Assembly: GCF_008831285.2 (NCBI RefSeq)
Contig: NC_045144.1
Span: 13,629,858 to 13,693,857, forward strand
DNA from: Nymphaea colorata
Lineage: Eukaryota; Streptophyta; Magnoliopsida; Nymphaeales; Nymphaeaceae
DNA length: 64,000 bases
Direction: 5' to 3'
Made by a program: the position numbers and the translations under genes. A model generated the notes under the pieces. That model had not been told where the DNA came from. It saw only the letters and a program-made list of their open reading frames with translations, and did not search any database. Shown one piece after another: positions 9,831 to 23,470 of the stretch (its first letter is position 1; every line of letters starts with the position of its first letter).

Positions 9831-12800
9831 ATAAGCACTTTATTAATTTGTCAGCCATTTGACCCAAATAATGCCAATGTTTAATTGATACCATATTTTT
9901 TCGTTTAAGATTTAGAAAAAGAATTATATCAATTAATTATCAGACATTTCATGATTTTGTCATCTAGCTACCTCTAGTTTTGATAGTCATAGCACCAACT
10001 TCATCCACATTTTCTTGTACCTGGTGATTGTTATTGTACATGTTTTTTTCCACATGTACGAAGGTTATTATAATGTACTGCTGTAGTTGAAAAAAACAAA
10101 ATCATTATCAATAGAATATTGATAAAAAAAACATATAAAGACAAAGAAAATAGTGCGTGAGCATCCCGATCATCAGGAAGGGGATGTTCAAGTAATACTG
10201 ACAAAGTTACTCTTCGATGTAGATTCATTACTTATTCTTTCTACTAAAAGGGACGGCAGCCTAACACCCAGCAGAGTTTGCATCGAAAGTGACAAAGAAA
10301 ATTGTGGTAGTGTACTTACGTCCGGATGGTTTGAGAGACTGATTCGATCCTCTTTTGTACTTTAAGTTGTGTTTGATAGTTTGATGTAGCATTAAAAGAT
10401 ATGCTTTAAAAGATCCTCAGCTTAAACAAACTAAAGATTTATGCAGCATGGATCTTAAATCCACGTATATTACAAATGATAGATTTAAGGTCGGAGGGGG
10501 GGTGGAGTTTCGACTTGATCTGGTCCCTGGTGAAACAAATACAACCACAACAATAAAGACAAGCTATTGGCAACGCCTTTTGTCGTTGCAAATAAGTTTA
10601 TTGCCAACTTGCAAAAGACCAATACTTGTCCTTGCCCTTTCCTGTGTTGCCAAAAACGTTTCCCTAGCCTCAGATCACCTGCCACCATTTTAGAAGTGCA
10701 CGGACTGGTCATTTCGAGCTTTTATCCAATGACGTGCCCGTGTTGAGAAAACTTGACAAATCAATGTAAATTTGAAAATTTACATGGATAACGGCAGATT
10801 CAGATTGGACATCCCTATCAAGTCTGAATTGAGAATGCATTTATAAAAGAAAGAATCGTTAAAATTTACTTGTTTCCACCATTCCTCCCGTTCTACTTCA
10901 AAGTTCCTAGCCATGGAAAATGTGATGCATTTGATGTAATCCAAGCATGGGTTTCCTTCAACAATATTGGGCGGGCAGTAAGCTTCTTGATTTCCACATC
11001 AACTTCTGCCAACAAGATCCAAGATCAAAGAATAGATCAGTTTTCAGCACAAAGAAACTAACCAGCCTCAATCAATAGGACAAGCTTCTATAAGAGGAAG
11101 AAACTAATCTAGCATGCACCTTAGAAAGGACAAGCTTCTGTGAATCAATCATGTCCATCAAGTCTAGATCTTGATTAACTCTCCGCTCCTTGCTGACATC
11201 CACATCTGCAGTGCCTAGAGCTGATGGGATGACTCAGATGTCCTCTGGAAGAAAAATTAACTCATGATCAACTAAGTCAAAACCAGCTTCATGCCATCTA
11301 GGGACAAAATGCAAGTTCCTACTAAAATTGACTTGATACTGATGAACTACAAAGAAATAGAGGAAATTCGGAAATTCAAACTGTTACAGTCTTAAGGTAT
11401 TAGAAGCAAAGTAGTTTACAAATCAAATCATGAGAATATATATTGTTACATTAAAGGGAGGCATCTCTTTGCAAATGCACCATGTCTCAAACAGCAACTA
11501 TGTGTTTCAACAACTATACTAAGTAGTAAGTAGATTACACCTGTGACATGTAACTTGTTTCCAATAGCTATAGGTGTGCCATCATTCTTAAGAATTATAT
11601 TTATAATTTCACCAATACATTCTACTTGTTGAGTAAATTGGCCACCTGTAACAACATTCTAGAAATAAAATCTGCATTAACCCAATAGAATATATACCAA
11701 GATAAGATCGAGAGAAAGGATTAAGTAGACCAAGTAAGGTTACTAAAAATAGCAAGAAGGCAATAGACAGTATAAAGGCTATAAGCCCAAAAGATCTTGG
11801 ACGCTCCATGAGCAGCAATTAGGGCACGGACATCAGCAAAGAGGAATTCTTACATCCATACCAGTGCTACATAGTAATGAGACTGAATAATCATCTTACC
11901 CATGTGTTGCAGGAGGAAGGCCATGAAGTTGTTCATTATAAGGTGGCGTATCAAAAACTACAAAGTCATAAAATTCTTCATAAATAAGTAGATTGTATTG
12001 ATTTCCAAATAAATATATTCATAAATACAAAGTATGTGGAATGGATCAAAGAAAGTAGGTCGTACAAAAGCTTTGAATGCTGGACAATGTGCAGCCTTCT
12101 CATATAAGCAATTTGCAAACCATATCCAAAACTTATACTAAGAAAATTAGTACAATTATCATACAAAAATATTGGCCATCATGGAAAAAACAAGAGAGAG
12201 AAGGGACCAAATATCAGATTTGAAACCATATTGAATGGCTGAATATAGATCGTTAGAGAGAGTTATAAGATTACATAGGTTAGCCACAATCTACTGCACC
12301 CATTTTCAAAGACCCAGAGGAATTAATCAACAAAAGAATATCCAAAACAAAATGGGCAGAAGCTATGGTAAAAATGCATGCTTGAAATGTAGAATGCTTT
12401 GTAGCTGCACCTACTAAAAACACTTGATATTCTCTTTGACTTAGCTATTACTTACAAGACACACTATTAGAAAAGTGACTCGTAAAAGATGGTAGAGACA
12501 TTATGGAGGATGACCACCACAGCATATGCAAGATAGCATGTGTATAAAAATATAAATAAACATGCATTAAAAGTTAGATATAAATACGTAGATAAATAGC
12601 TATAAGTAATACATAAATAAATAGAGAACTAATGTAAATGTGTATGACATTATCACTTCAAATAATGTCACCTTTGAGTCTTTGATAACTCTGAAGAAAC
12701 CAAATGTAAAATTAGGGCTCGTGTGTAAAAAAAGTGTAGCAAATACCGCCAAACTACCTTATATGTATCTGCACTGCCCTTTCAAGTTAATCTAAGATGC

Positions 12801-13082
12801 CCTCTATTGGTCCTTGCAACACCACCTTTGAAGTCAAATAAAATAAAACATCAACCTCGTATTTGAAAAGAATTAACATGGCATTATTTTAGACTTGTCA
12901 GTTTCACACAGAAAAAAACCTCAAAATGATCAAATGTGGTCAGACTAAGAGAAAAGATAATGAAAGATATACAAAATGTGTCATTTTTAAGATTCTAACT
13001 TTTAGATCCGCAAGGAGGGGAGGGAGAGAGTTGAATGTGCAATAACCAGAAACACACAATTATGACCAAATAAAACCCTTGC
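9831..13082. other. unassigned stretch, possible decayed exon near 11150-11320
   Basis: No gene is recognised. On the minus strand at about 11320-11140 the conceptual translation looks protein-like (RWHEAGFDLVDHELIFLPED, then a single stop, then a region ending DLMDMIDSQKL), which may be an old exon of an unknown gene. The remainder is AT-rich sequence with short frames only. Confidence 0.3.
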
Positions 13083-14484
13083 TTACAGGTGACAAAAGTC
13101 TATAACTTTTGTTCCTACGATAAACAATTCATTTCTACGTGTTGGACTTTCAGTTGGTGCAAAAGAAAGCAGTCTGTAGCCCAGATCATACTACATGCAT
13201 GTTCTGCTGCACAATATTCCCAAAGATAGGCATCTCTCCATCTTTAATGGCTAAGCAGATGATTCCACTTCTAAACATTCCAAAGATATTTGAAGGTGGC
13301 TGCTTCCAGTCTGCACTAGCGAAATGAAAGGTCATCTCCGGCAACCCTTCATATAGATCACCATTGTTCCCTACATGGTAACACAGCAAGTCTTGCTCAG
13401 GAGGATAGAAGCGCTCACAGTTTATGACATTGGCCACTGCATTTGCCACTTGACCATAGACATCTTTGGCAAGAAAAGTCAGGCTGGTACCCAAGTCTAT
13501 GATGATCGATCTGGCATCTCCCAACAATGCAGTCGTCTGTGCACCGGCAAATTGTATGTTGAGTCTGCTGTTCCCGACACTTATGTCTGTCAGGATGAGC
13601 ACATAAAATCTGCCTTCACCGCCATCTGATGCCATCAGTGTCTCTTGAACCTCTTCTGTGCCTGAAAACTCTGTGTCCTCGCTGAATTTGAGCTGTCCCG
13701 CGGAATTGTTTTCATTGCTATATGGAGGAAGACAGTAAGCAAATTTGTCATCAATGGAAGAGCCGATCTGTTTAACAAGAGAGAGAGGACCACGGCCAAG
13801 GCCAACAAGGCCTGGAACTTTATGCAGGGCAAAATCAGGATTATCTTCACGATGAACACAACCAAAGACAATTCCTTCATGCTTGATGGTGTTGGCACCA
13901 TTGTCAAACAAGCGCTTCTCGGAGGCTAGGACTCTTTATACTTTGGAAATGTTTCTATAGGAATATCTGAACCAGCAAAGTTGGTCGCTGGTGCAACGAT
14001 GGACATGCAGTTCCATGCAGAAGCTGGTGGAGCATCTCTGGTTCTTGTAGGTGGACGACTGAAGTTTATCAAACATTGGTGTTTTGACATGGCAGTTGTC
14101 ACAATGGTGGCATGTTGTCCATATGAGGTTACTACTAGTGCCTATAATGGCCCAGTACAAGCTGGATGGGGTACCTAGCGAGAGTTTCATGAGAAGCTCA
14201 TCGGGACCAGCCATCACGGGGCTGGAGATCATGCTGGTGGTATTGGCAGTCCATGAAGCAATGCTGCGGGAGCACAACATGAAGCGCAGAGCCGCCTGCT
14301 CAGCTCGTTGAGCTAGAGTGGATGAAATGTCATAGAGAGGTGACAGGGATGAGTCTCAATGAATGAGGTCTATAGAGAAGCCGAGAGGTTTGGAAGCGAA
14401 GATTGTGGTAGGGTTAGGCAGTATTGCAAGTAGGAGCAGGTGCAGGAGGAGGCTGAATGCTAAGGGGGAGAAGAAGGTTGCCAT
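13083..14484 (-). pseudogene. nepenthesin/CDR1-type aspartic protease pseudogene (A1 family)
   Basis: Single-exon-like gene for a secreted pepsin-family protease; relatives such as Arabidopsis CDR1 act in the apoplast in defence. It starts at 14484 with a hydrophobic signal peptide (MATFFSPLAFSLLLHLLLL), then the propeptide box FSIDLIH. Codon 43 is TGA where relatives have Arg. The first active site reads AIIGTSSNLIW instead of the family's DTGS, so the catalytic Asp is Gly. After the Cys-rich loop (CHHCDNC) there is a frameshift near 13925. The second lobe runs from 13911 with GIVFGC, VPGLVGLGRGPLSLV and IIIDLGTSLTFL, which keeps the second Asp. A further frameshift near 13190 restores DLGYRLLSFAPT, and the frame ends at TAA 13083. 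With two frameshifts, one nonsense codon and a lost catalytic residue, it cannot make active enzyme. Confidence 0.85.
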
Positions 14485-14845
14485 GGTGAGGACTAAAAGG
14501 TTGCTGTACTAAGGATAAATGTGTTGATATTTATAACGGAAGTCATAGTTATGGTGGCCGCTGATGAAGGGAAGCATTTGGATTTGAAAATTCTGCAAAA
14601 AAAAAAAAAAGGCATGTGGCTGAACTGAGTTACGTATTCCTTTGTGTAACCAGTAACCATCACAATGGAGAAAAGTGGTAGCATCTTCCAATTGTTAAGC
14701 TTAGGTATAACAATCACAAACATTTGAAGACTTTCAAACACAAAAGGAAGGCTGCAGACACTTTAACGTATTACTTAAGGTGACCACAATAACTGTTGTA
14801 TACGTTGGAAGAAGAGATTGTCCTAGTGGTGTTTGAAAAATTTTT
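14485..14845. other. upstream region of the protease pseudogene
   Basis: AT-rich sequence with no identifiable gene or regulatory site. Confidence 0.4.
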
Positions 14846-14853
14846 TTAGGCAT

Positions 14854-15046
14854 CAGGGGTGGAGCCAAGGGAGGCTCGCATGGCCCTGGCCCCAACTCAA
14901 TTTTTTTTAAAAAAAAATTATATGTAAATTTTAGTAAATTTCACTTGTCCTATATAAAAGTTTTGAAAAATGATATTTTGATCGTAGTCAAAATTTAGAA
15001 ACATTAATTCAGCCCTTCTCATGAAAATTTTTTGGCTCTGTCCCTG
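14854..15046. mobile_element. MITE with CAGGGGTGGAGCCA ends (probable hAT type)
   Basis: A 193-bp element with imperfect terminal inverted repeats, CAGGGGTGGAGCCAAGG at the left and TTGGCTCTGTCCCTG at the right. The flanking octamers TTAGGCAT (14846-14853) and TAACGCAT (15047-15054) match at 6 of 8 positions, a plausible decayed 8-bp target duplication. The interior is AT-rich and non-coding. A short piece resembling the same end (TTGGCTCCGCCACT) occurs near 17370. Confidence 0.65.
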
Positions 15047-15510
15047 TAACGCATGGTAGTCCCTGCTCCAAAACCTGTCCATTGACCTCCTTAAACCGTG
15101 AACCTTGAAGTGATTGGAAAATCTTTCTCCCACATGATCTCTCTCATACATATATATATACAAATGTCTTTCCACCCCACGATATTATGGGCTCTCATCT
15201 GGTGATAGTTCATGGGGCAGAGGCTCATGCAGTGAGGGTTGCAGGTATGCTATGTCCATTTTGGCCATATCATATGCCTCTTTTATATTTTTATATATAT
15301 AGCAAAAAATTAAATGGTGACTCTGATTATTCATTGTAACTCTACTCGTTCATAAGGACTATTTGATTCATTATAATGAATAGACGAGAGAAAACTAAAG
15401 GAAAAAAAGAAGTGGGTATTTTTGTCATCTAGTATTAGTTTATACTTTTTTTTTTCTTCACCTTTCTCTCAACCGTTAAGTGGGTGAATGTGAATATGGC
15501 CAGAATATAG

Positions 15511-15588
<78 letters not shown>

Positions 15589-15591
15589 TAG
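15511..15591. repeat. (TA)n-rich microsatellite
   Basis: Interrupted TA repeats over about 80 bases. The surrounding sequence 15047-17479 holds no gene I can recognise. Confidence 0.9.
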
Positions 15592-16819
15592 CAGTAATTG
15601 GCTGGCGTTACATGGCTGTTGAGTTGACCGCTCTTGCGTTGAGTGATGTTTATCCACTCTCAAGACCGTAAAAGGTTTCATGTTTGAGTTGAAGTTGGAC
15701 TTGCATTTCATTCTTAAATCAAAATTCCAAACCATCAAATGCCCCCTAAAAGAGCGGTCAACCATTTGTTTGTTCGTGGCCATTCTCTCAGGCCAGGCTA
15801 TCTATAATAGCGTGTAGTCATCTTTTGACATCATTCTCCTTATCTTTTTTGCTTCTATATATTATTGTTTGTGTGCGGTTCTTTATAATTTGGGGATTTC
15901 TTTTCATCTATTTTATAATATATTTTTTTCATTTCATCTGTGAAAATTGGTTTGAATCAACCTACTTGAATTGTACCAGCTTGTTCGCCTGAATGATGAA
16001 ATAACAATCGGCAAAGTTTAATATTTTATAAATAAACTTGTGCCAGCCCTTTTCCTAAAAAATAACATAACATATGTAGGACTCTAATTTTTCATGAGCA
16101 GGAGGTCACCCCACAATCTTAGAGAAAGCCAGAAGCTCCCTCTTTCCCCTTACCCTCAAGCCCACGGCCGCATCGATGCCTGTGAGTGGGGCCAAATATC
16201 CATCAACTAGTATAGTGCTTCCACTCCAGTTGCAGTATAGAAATGTAGCTCCAACATCACTCGCGCTCGGTTAGACTTCTGCTAAGCATCCCCCTTTCCG
16301 TCTACCTACTTAGGGGTTGTTCTTATTTTGAAAATTTTATGAGTGTCCCTGCTGTCAAATGACTCATTAACAATATTGGAACCACATTGCGGATATTGTA
16401 AGCAATTTCTCTTACCTGTCATTGATACTAGTTTTTCAAACTTTTTATATACCTTAAAGTTGAAAATTAAACTAATATTTCACCTTAGACAGAAATTTTT
16501 GGATTTGCCACTATCCCTTTAGGGATCTATTTTTCTTCAGCTTGTTCTCTCGCTGAAATCCATTTTGGTGATTTTTGGACTCTAATTAGTTTCAAAGCAT
16601 GAAGCATAGACTCTCCATCCAACATGCACCAGACTCCATAAGTTAGTGATGTACTCCATATTTTGGTGATTGATTATAACCTTGCTTAGATTATCTTGCA
16701 ATCAAGTTGAGGAGTTATCATGTTCTAAGTTTAAAATATATAGTTTTCCAGTACCTAAAACAAATTCTTGTATAATAATGTAATTGCACTGCATGAACTT
16801 CCGGCAGCGGCTGCTTGTG

Positions 16820-16894
16820 ACATCAAATAGGTTTTTTTTGCGCTCAGAAACTGTCGTGGGAGGTCCTCGTTCTATTCACGAAACATCAAATAGG
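16820..16894. repeat. 12-bp direct repeat flanking a 51-bp insert
   Basis: ACATCAAATAGG occurs at 16820-16831 and again at 16883-16894, enclosing 51 bp of T-rich then GC-richer sequence. This looks like a short insertion with flanking duplication or repair filler DNA. Confidence 0.5.
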
Positions 16895-17479
16895 TAATTA
16901 AATATATAAATGAGAGTAATTAATCCACTGTCTATGTCATAATTTACAGACACCAAGATTGGAACATTTTGCCGGGGGGGACTTATAGTGGCTGGTGACA
17001 TTAGCTAGTAATGTAACAAGTTCTTGCGTCATTTACTAGGGATTGCATGCAACCTTTTGTGTTTCTGCACCCTTCTCCAAAATCCAAGCAATGCTAAGTA
17101 ATAACGTTTGAATATTCTTGTGTTGAAGAATTCCAATCACAAATTGATCAAGAACAGAGACATCTTAATGAATCCCTTAGGTAACCACAGTAAGCATTGA
17201 ACATGCTGTAAGAGGGAAAGTATTGAAGCTAAGTGTGGGTTGCTGTGCACCATTGCCTATACCAGTCAGTCAAAAATATATTGTGATGACGCTGAACCCG
17301 GTTGCTGTCACATCATAGTGCCCATGTTTGATGTGACTCACGTGCCCTCCAGCCAAAAAGTCTTGGCTCCGCCACTAAAAAACGGGTTGAGATCACAAGT
17401 TGGCGGGTTAGCATGAGCTTATTCGTGTCATGAGAAATCAATTTTTTGATGGGATATTCATATGATCCATCTATTCTAG

Positions 17480-18300
<821 letters not shown>

Positions 18301-18506
18301 GGCTCATGGCGATCATTTACCAACAATTGATCCTCCACAGCCTTTATTATTGCAGCTGGCCCCTGCACATGGCTCCGGGTTTCAGACAATGGTCGGCTTT
18401 GACTCGTGATTGATGTTGAAAGAACAAGCCGACCATGGCAGGACGTGATGAAGCACAAAGTCAAGAAGGCGCCAACCTCGACTTCCATGTAAATGAGTGA
18501 AGCCAT

Positions 18507-21104
18507 TAAGAGAAAGTTTTATCTGCAATATTTCGCACTTGCTGGTCTACATATCAGACCTATGGGCAGCCAGCAGCAATCCCACTTAACTGCTTTATTC
18601 AATTATCTTCGGCATAGGGGGTTAGGAGCCCAGACAGAAGATCAAAATTCTAGATAAAGGACACTAGGCATAAATTTTTCAATTTTTAAAGAATGAGAAA
18701 ATTTGTTCAAAAATATTAATATAAAAATAAAAAACTTTTAAAATTTATGTAATTACCAATACTTAACGATAGAAAGTTATGTGTCCATCAAAGGAGAGAA
18801 GAATATTTTGTTAATTTATTAAAAATATTCTCCTTAGTCTTTTTACTTTTTTTTATTTTCAATTTTGTCCTTATAATTTTTTTTTAATGTGAATTAAAGT
18901 TATTTTAATCATTAACCATATTGACGTACAAAAAAAATTATGCATCAGTGTAGCGACACTTAACCTATACCTGCCTCTACTCCTGCTAGCTGCTCTCAAC
19001 AGGTGTTATGGGACTTATGGTCACCTTTTAAAGGCGGTAATGATTTTTATGAGTCACCTCCATCAGATGGTAGTACCCTTGTGGCCTCCTTCCTGCAAAA
19101 AAACTACTTTAAAGAAACCCACACACTAGTCCACGTTTTTGAAAAATATGTTTGGTTGGCAAAAGTTCATCATCCAAATGCTTTGGATGATGGCTAGAAT
19201 GGAAAGGGAAAGGAGAAAAGTGATGAAAGGATGGACAAAGAAAGAAAAAACATTTCGTTTCTAGATCTTGCTTTTGTTTGCAATTTCAAAAAGTGGGCCA
19301 AAACGGCATTGGATTTTCTTTACCATAGACCTTCCCTTAAAAGGATAAGGAAGCCTGGAATAACAACATATCTATTGAATCTGGGCATGGTAGTACTCAT
19401 TTTGGAAATATCTAGTGCCAAAGTTACTCAATGGGTAAGTCATGAATCTTTAACCTAAATCCATTTTACCAAAAGTTTCTACCATATCAATCTACCCTTT
19501 TGTACAACCCAATAATTTCAAAAAATGAGCCAACTATGAGGCCAATTGTATTTGTCTTTTTTCTTTGGGCTTAACAGGTTGACGCATTGTTTAATTTATG
19601 TTTCATTTGCTATAAAACTACTTATTTCCTATAAAATTACTTGGGGCGCCCATAAGCTCATCTCTCTCTCCCACTCGCCAGTGCGGATTACTATTTAAAT
19701 TAAGAATAAAACATGTAATACCCATCTCTTTCTCTGTCCCTCTCTCTCTATACATGCAAGAGAACTCAAATGACATGGAGTTGTTTCTTTGTTTCTTTCT
19801 TCCACCACATTTTCACTTTCGATGGTAGACAAGTCAAAAAAGGGAGGGACCACCCTGTTGAATAGGAACCATTAGTTTACATGATATGACAGTTCTATCA
19901 TCATTGATATTACAGTTCCAGACTTGGTGGCAGGGATGCAGACATGGAGGTGGAATAAAAAGGCTCGAATCAAAATACTTATGTGAAGTTGGAAGATTGT
20001 GTTCCCATGGCAATATGGTGGCTATGGAAGAACATGAATTATGAATACCATGACAACAAGAAAAATCGAAATCTGTTACATCAGAGACAGTTGATCGTCT
20101 TTTTATTATGATTCAACAAGTGCTAAATAGCAGAAGAACGAGTCTCCACAACTTTTGTCCCTTTTTTATGTAGGAAGTCTCTCACATATATCATCGACTT
20201 CAACACAGATCAGCATCACCACAAAAGCATATAGAAGACTGATATGCTAATGAAATCACATATGAAAGATGCCTTGGTTTGACCGACCAACTTCCCCTTC
20301 CCTATTTTAATGCTATTCACAGTACGTACACCACGGTCCTTATAAAAGAGATAGCAATGTCATTGAAAACTATACATATATATACACACACGCACTACTT
20401 CTGTCACAAACAAAAACCAACAGACCTCTTATATTTGTGCCAAAAAGTGTTTTGAACAAAATGTGAATCTCCTAATTTGTTCATTCTAAACACTAATTTA
20501 ATCTAAATAATCTTCAAGTTCAAATTACTTTTATAAAAAAAAGTGTTTTTTTCTACTATTAAAATTTTAATGTTATAAGAACCATTTTTTTTAATTATTA
20601 TGGTATATTAATAAAATTAAAAATAACTCACTTAATGTATGTGTATCAGCAAATAAATTTGAAGATACTGCTAAATTACGAAAAGATAAAATTAATCGGC
20701 CTGGCTTCTGTCCCTTACCTAAGTGGTATGCTTTTTTATCATCTTATATGTATAAATATATATATTCACAGGAACACACAGGAGAGAGAGAGAGAGAGAG
20801 AGAGCTTGTATTAAATGAAACTAAAGAGTAATGGAAAAACAAAAGAAATAGAGAACAAGCAGTATAGCAGAAGCGAGGAATCCGACAGCCGAAAAGCCTT
20901 CACGATAGCTAAAAATCTCCCTTCAGAAGGTTTGCAGTAAATGGTGGAAATTAAAACGTGCATTAGGAAAGAAGACTTCATTGGGAATGATCCAAATCTT
21001 TCACCAGAAGATACAATAACATATATTAATATCGAGTTACATGCACAAGGTTGTACACACAAATGTATACCAAAGGGAAAAAAAAGAATAGGGTATTTTT
21101 GACT
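18507..21104. other. unassigned AT-rich stretch
   Basis: No gene recognised. Frames at 19003-19458 are open but look like nothing I know. A (GA)n tract lies at 20781-20804. Confidence 0.4.
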
Positions 21105-21295
21105 TTTTTTTGTAAAGAAGTGTATATTTTGGATTTTTTACTTTTTCATAAACCCTTTTTCTCCTCCTAAAAATTTATTTTTATTTTTTACTTATTATGT
21201 ACAATTTTATACATAGGGTGTAAACATAACCAGTTTCAAGTTTCAGTTTGAGTGAAAACTGAAATCCGGCTTCCCATAATGCCCATGCCCATGTG
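21105..21295 (+). repeat. dispersed repeat, copy C (cut by assembly gap)
   Basis: Matches the left part of copy A (8920-9113): both carry GTGTATATTTT, CTTTTTCATAAACCCTTTTT and CCATAATGCCCATGCCCATGTG. The match runs up to the last base before the N run, so its right side is missing from the assembly. It sits where the C-terminal part of the lectin kinase would be expected. Confidence 0.75.
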
Positions 21296-21395
21296 NNNNN
21301 NNNNNNNNNNNNNNNNNNNNNNNNNNNNNNNNNNNNNNNNNNNNNNNNNNNNNNNNNNNNNNNNNNNNNNNNNNNNNNNNNNNNNNNNNNNNNNN
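21296..21395. other. assembly gap (100 N)
   Basis: Exactly 100 N, the conventional length for a gap of unknown size. Frames shown through it are meaningless. Confidence 0.98.
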
Positions 21396-23128
21396 CATCC
21401 GAACTCTTGGACTTGTAGATGTGGGAGAGCTCCAGCGCCATGTACCCGAAACTCCCAATGATGTGGGTTGTCTTTGGGTTGGTCCCATGCTCATAGAGTA
21501 TGGCAAGCCCAAAATCACTCAACCTGCCATTAGATCACCATCCAACAACACATGACTTGCTTTCACATCCCTGTGCACAACCACTTGCTCCCATTCTTCA
21601 TGAAGATACAGCAGGCTGGAAGCAATTCCCTTCAGAATATTGAACCTCTGTTCCCAACTGAGGATTCCTGCTTTCACATCAAAAAGCAAACTGTCTAGGC
21701 TCCCATTTGGCATGAATTCATAAACCAAGAGCAGGTCGTCTCCTCATCTACACCAACCATGCAATTGGACCAAGTTTATGTGTCTCATCCTCCCAAGCTG
21801 ACACATCTGCAACAAACTCCCTCATTCCTTGTTTTGACTCAGGCGATACTTTCTTGACTGCAACTTCCAATCCGGTGCCTGGCATCACACCTTTGTAGAC
21901 ACCGTCGAACTTCCTTTGCCCAATTCATCCTTGAAACCCTTGGTTGCCCTGTAGAGTTCCCTGTATGAGAACCTATGTGGGTAGTCTATCTCCCATCCTT
22001 CTATCTTCTTGGATGTCAGCTTTCGATTCCTATAGGCCAAATAAGAAATGCCAACTGTGATCATGAGAAATGATAGATCCACCAACGCTACAGAAATGTA
22101 CGTTCAAGAACAACTTAGAAGACTTCCACAGAGGAGATTCATCACTAATAGAGGGAAGGCGTGAAAGGTCCAGGTGTTGTTCGCTCATCTTGAAGCTCCA
22201 TCCCAAAATATAGTGCTTGCTAACCAGCCTGTCTGTACCAGAAGAGAATCCAGCATACATGTGTTCAAGCAGAATAGGGGACAGATCAATGGGATATGAA
22301 ATGAGTGAGCGGTTAGGCTGGAGTGGGTGTGACAATGGAGCTATGGTGACCTTCAGCTGCTTCATCTGTCCATCATATTCTATCCATGCCTGAATGGTCA
22401 TCTTGCTATCTAGAACCACCCTTCCATCTTGCCATACTCTATATAGTAAGCAGCAGGTGCAGAGGCATTGGATATTACACGGTTAACGTCGATGGCCACA
22501 TGGCTTGCATCTGTATCCATCAAAATTGCTTGTTGAGCGGTGTCAATTCAACTGCAAATATACGATTGGTGGGGTTTCTGTTGTCCGACTCGTTGAAGAG
22601 GTCGAGGTAGCGGCCTCTAGCGGCATCAGAGAAGTTGGTGGAGGGCACCACGACGAACGCAAAGCCATGGCTACCTAACTCCTGGAACTCCGATACAATG
22701 TCAAACACGAAATGAGTACTGAACGATTGGGTTGTCCTAGCAAAGGGAGAGTTTTTTTAATTGAAGAATGGAACGATTGAATGCATGGCCTTTGATGGCT
22801 GAATTCATGCTACGACTATCGTTAGTCAGGAAAAGGGCCCTCGTCTCGTTAACGATTGTAAGTTGATAAGCTCAAGTCTGACCGCTGGAAGCCGTTGAAG
22901 ACAAAGATGCTATCGAGTGCAGCCACAGGTGATCATGCTACGACTACCGTTAGTCAGGCAAAGGGCCCCCATCTCGTTAACGGTTGCAGAGTCTGATAAG
23001 CTCAAGTTCGACCGCTGGAAGCCATTGAAGACAAAGATGCTATCGAGTGCAGCCACAGGTGATCTGCAGATATGAGCAAGAATACGAAGAAGGAAGATCA
23101 GAAGAAACCCTGACAGCTGAAGTGCCAT
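21396..23128 (-). pseudogene. L-type lectin receptor kinase pseudogene 1
   Basis: Plasma-membrane receptor kinase with an extracellular legume-lectin domain. It starts at 23128 with a signal peptide (MALQLSGFLLIFLLRILAHI), then FVFNGFQRSNLSLSDSAT. An approximately 128-bp tandem duplication at 22808-23064 disrupts the lectin N-terminal part. The lectin domain resumes with SHGFAFVVVPSTNFSDA, and DTAQQAILMDTDASHVAIDV follows after a frameshift near 22555. Another shift near 22420 leads to IQAWIEYDG and IDLSPILLEHMYAGF. Past a further shift come a transmembrane segment (LMITVGISYLAYRNRK), EGWEIDYPHRFSYRELYRAT, a damaged glycine loop, VAVKKV, a nonsense codon before [24 protein letters not shown], a 1-bp shift near 21525, SDFGLA and GYMALE. 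The gap then cuts kinase subdomains IX-XI. Clearly non-functional. Confidence 0.9.
22808..23064. repeat. about 128-bp tandem duplication inside lectin pseudogene 1
   Basis: Two adjacent units, about 22808-22933 and 22935-23064, each beginning TGCTACGACTA and ending GCAGCCACAGGTGATC. They differ by a handful of substitutions and small indels, so the duplication is not brand new. Confidence 0.9.
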
Positions 23129-23232
23129 GATAAAAAAGAGGGCTGAGAAACATGCACAAAAATCACCACCAGCACATTCGTTTCCACTGTTTTGCTCTCT
23201 TATGCAATGATAGAGGAGGGAGAGGTCACTTG

Positions 23233-23470
23233 ACATGGGCATCTGGCAAGCCCGCGACCCGCCATTAACATTCCAAATTTGGACTGGTTCGGCTTGCTAC
23301 CCGGTCTGACAATTAATGGGCCAGGCCAGGCTAGGTACCGGGCCTAGTCAACCATGTCTGAGGCCCAGCCCGGCCCATTTTTTAACAGCTAAATAGGTCT
23401 GGCCAAGGTGGATAGGGCCGGGCTAGACTATGTTGGGTTAGGATTTGGCCCGTCGTCCCTTGGCCTGGTT
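23233..23470. mobile_element. degenerate GC-rich hAT-type element end
   Basis: GC-rich sequence with GGGCATCTGGC, GCTACCCGGTCTG, GGTACCGGGCCTAGTCAACC and TGAGGCCCAGCCCGGCCC blocks. These follow the same order as the left subterminal region of the 42958-43970 element. Clean termini and target duplication are not preserved. It lies about 105 bp upstream of the start codon of lectin pseudogene 1. Confidence 0.55.

Noticed and set aside
21181-21522. Frames running across the N run
   Set aside because: They include the gap; only the right part is real kinase sequence and is annotated within lectin pseudogene 1.
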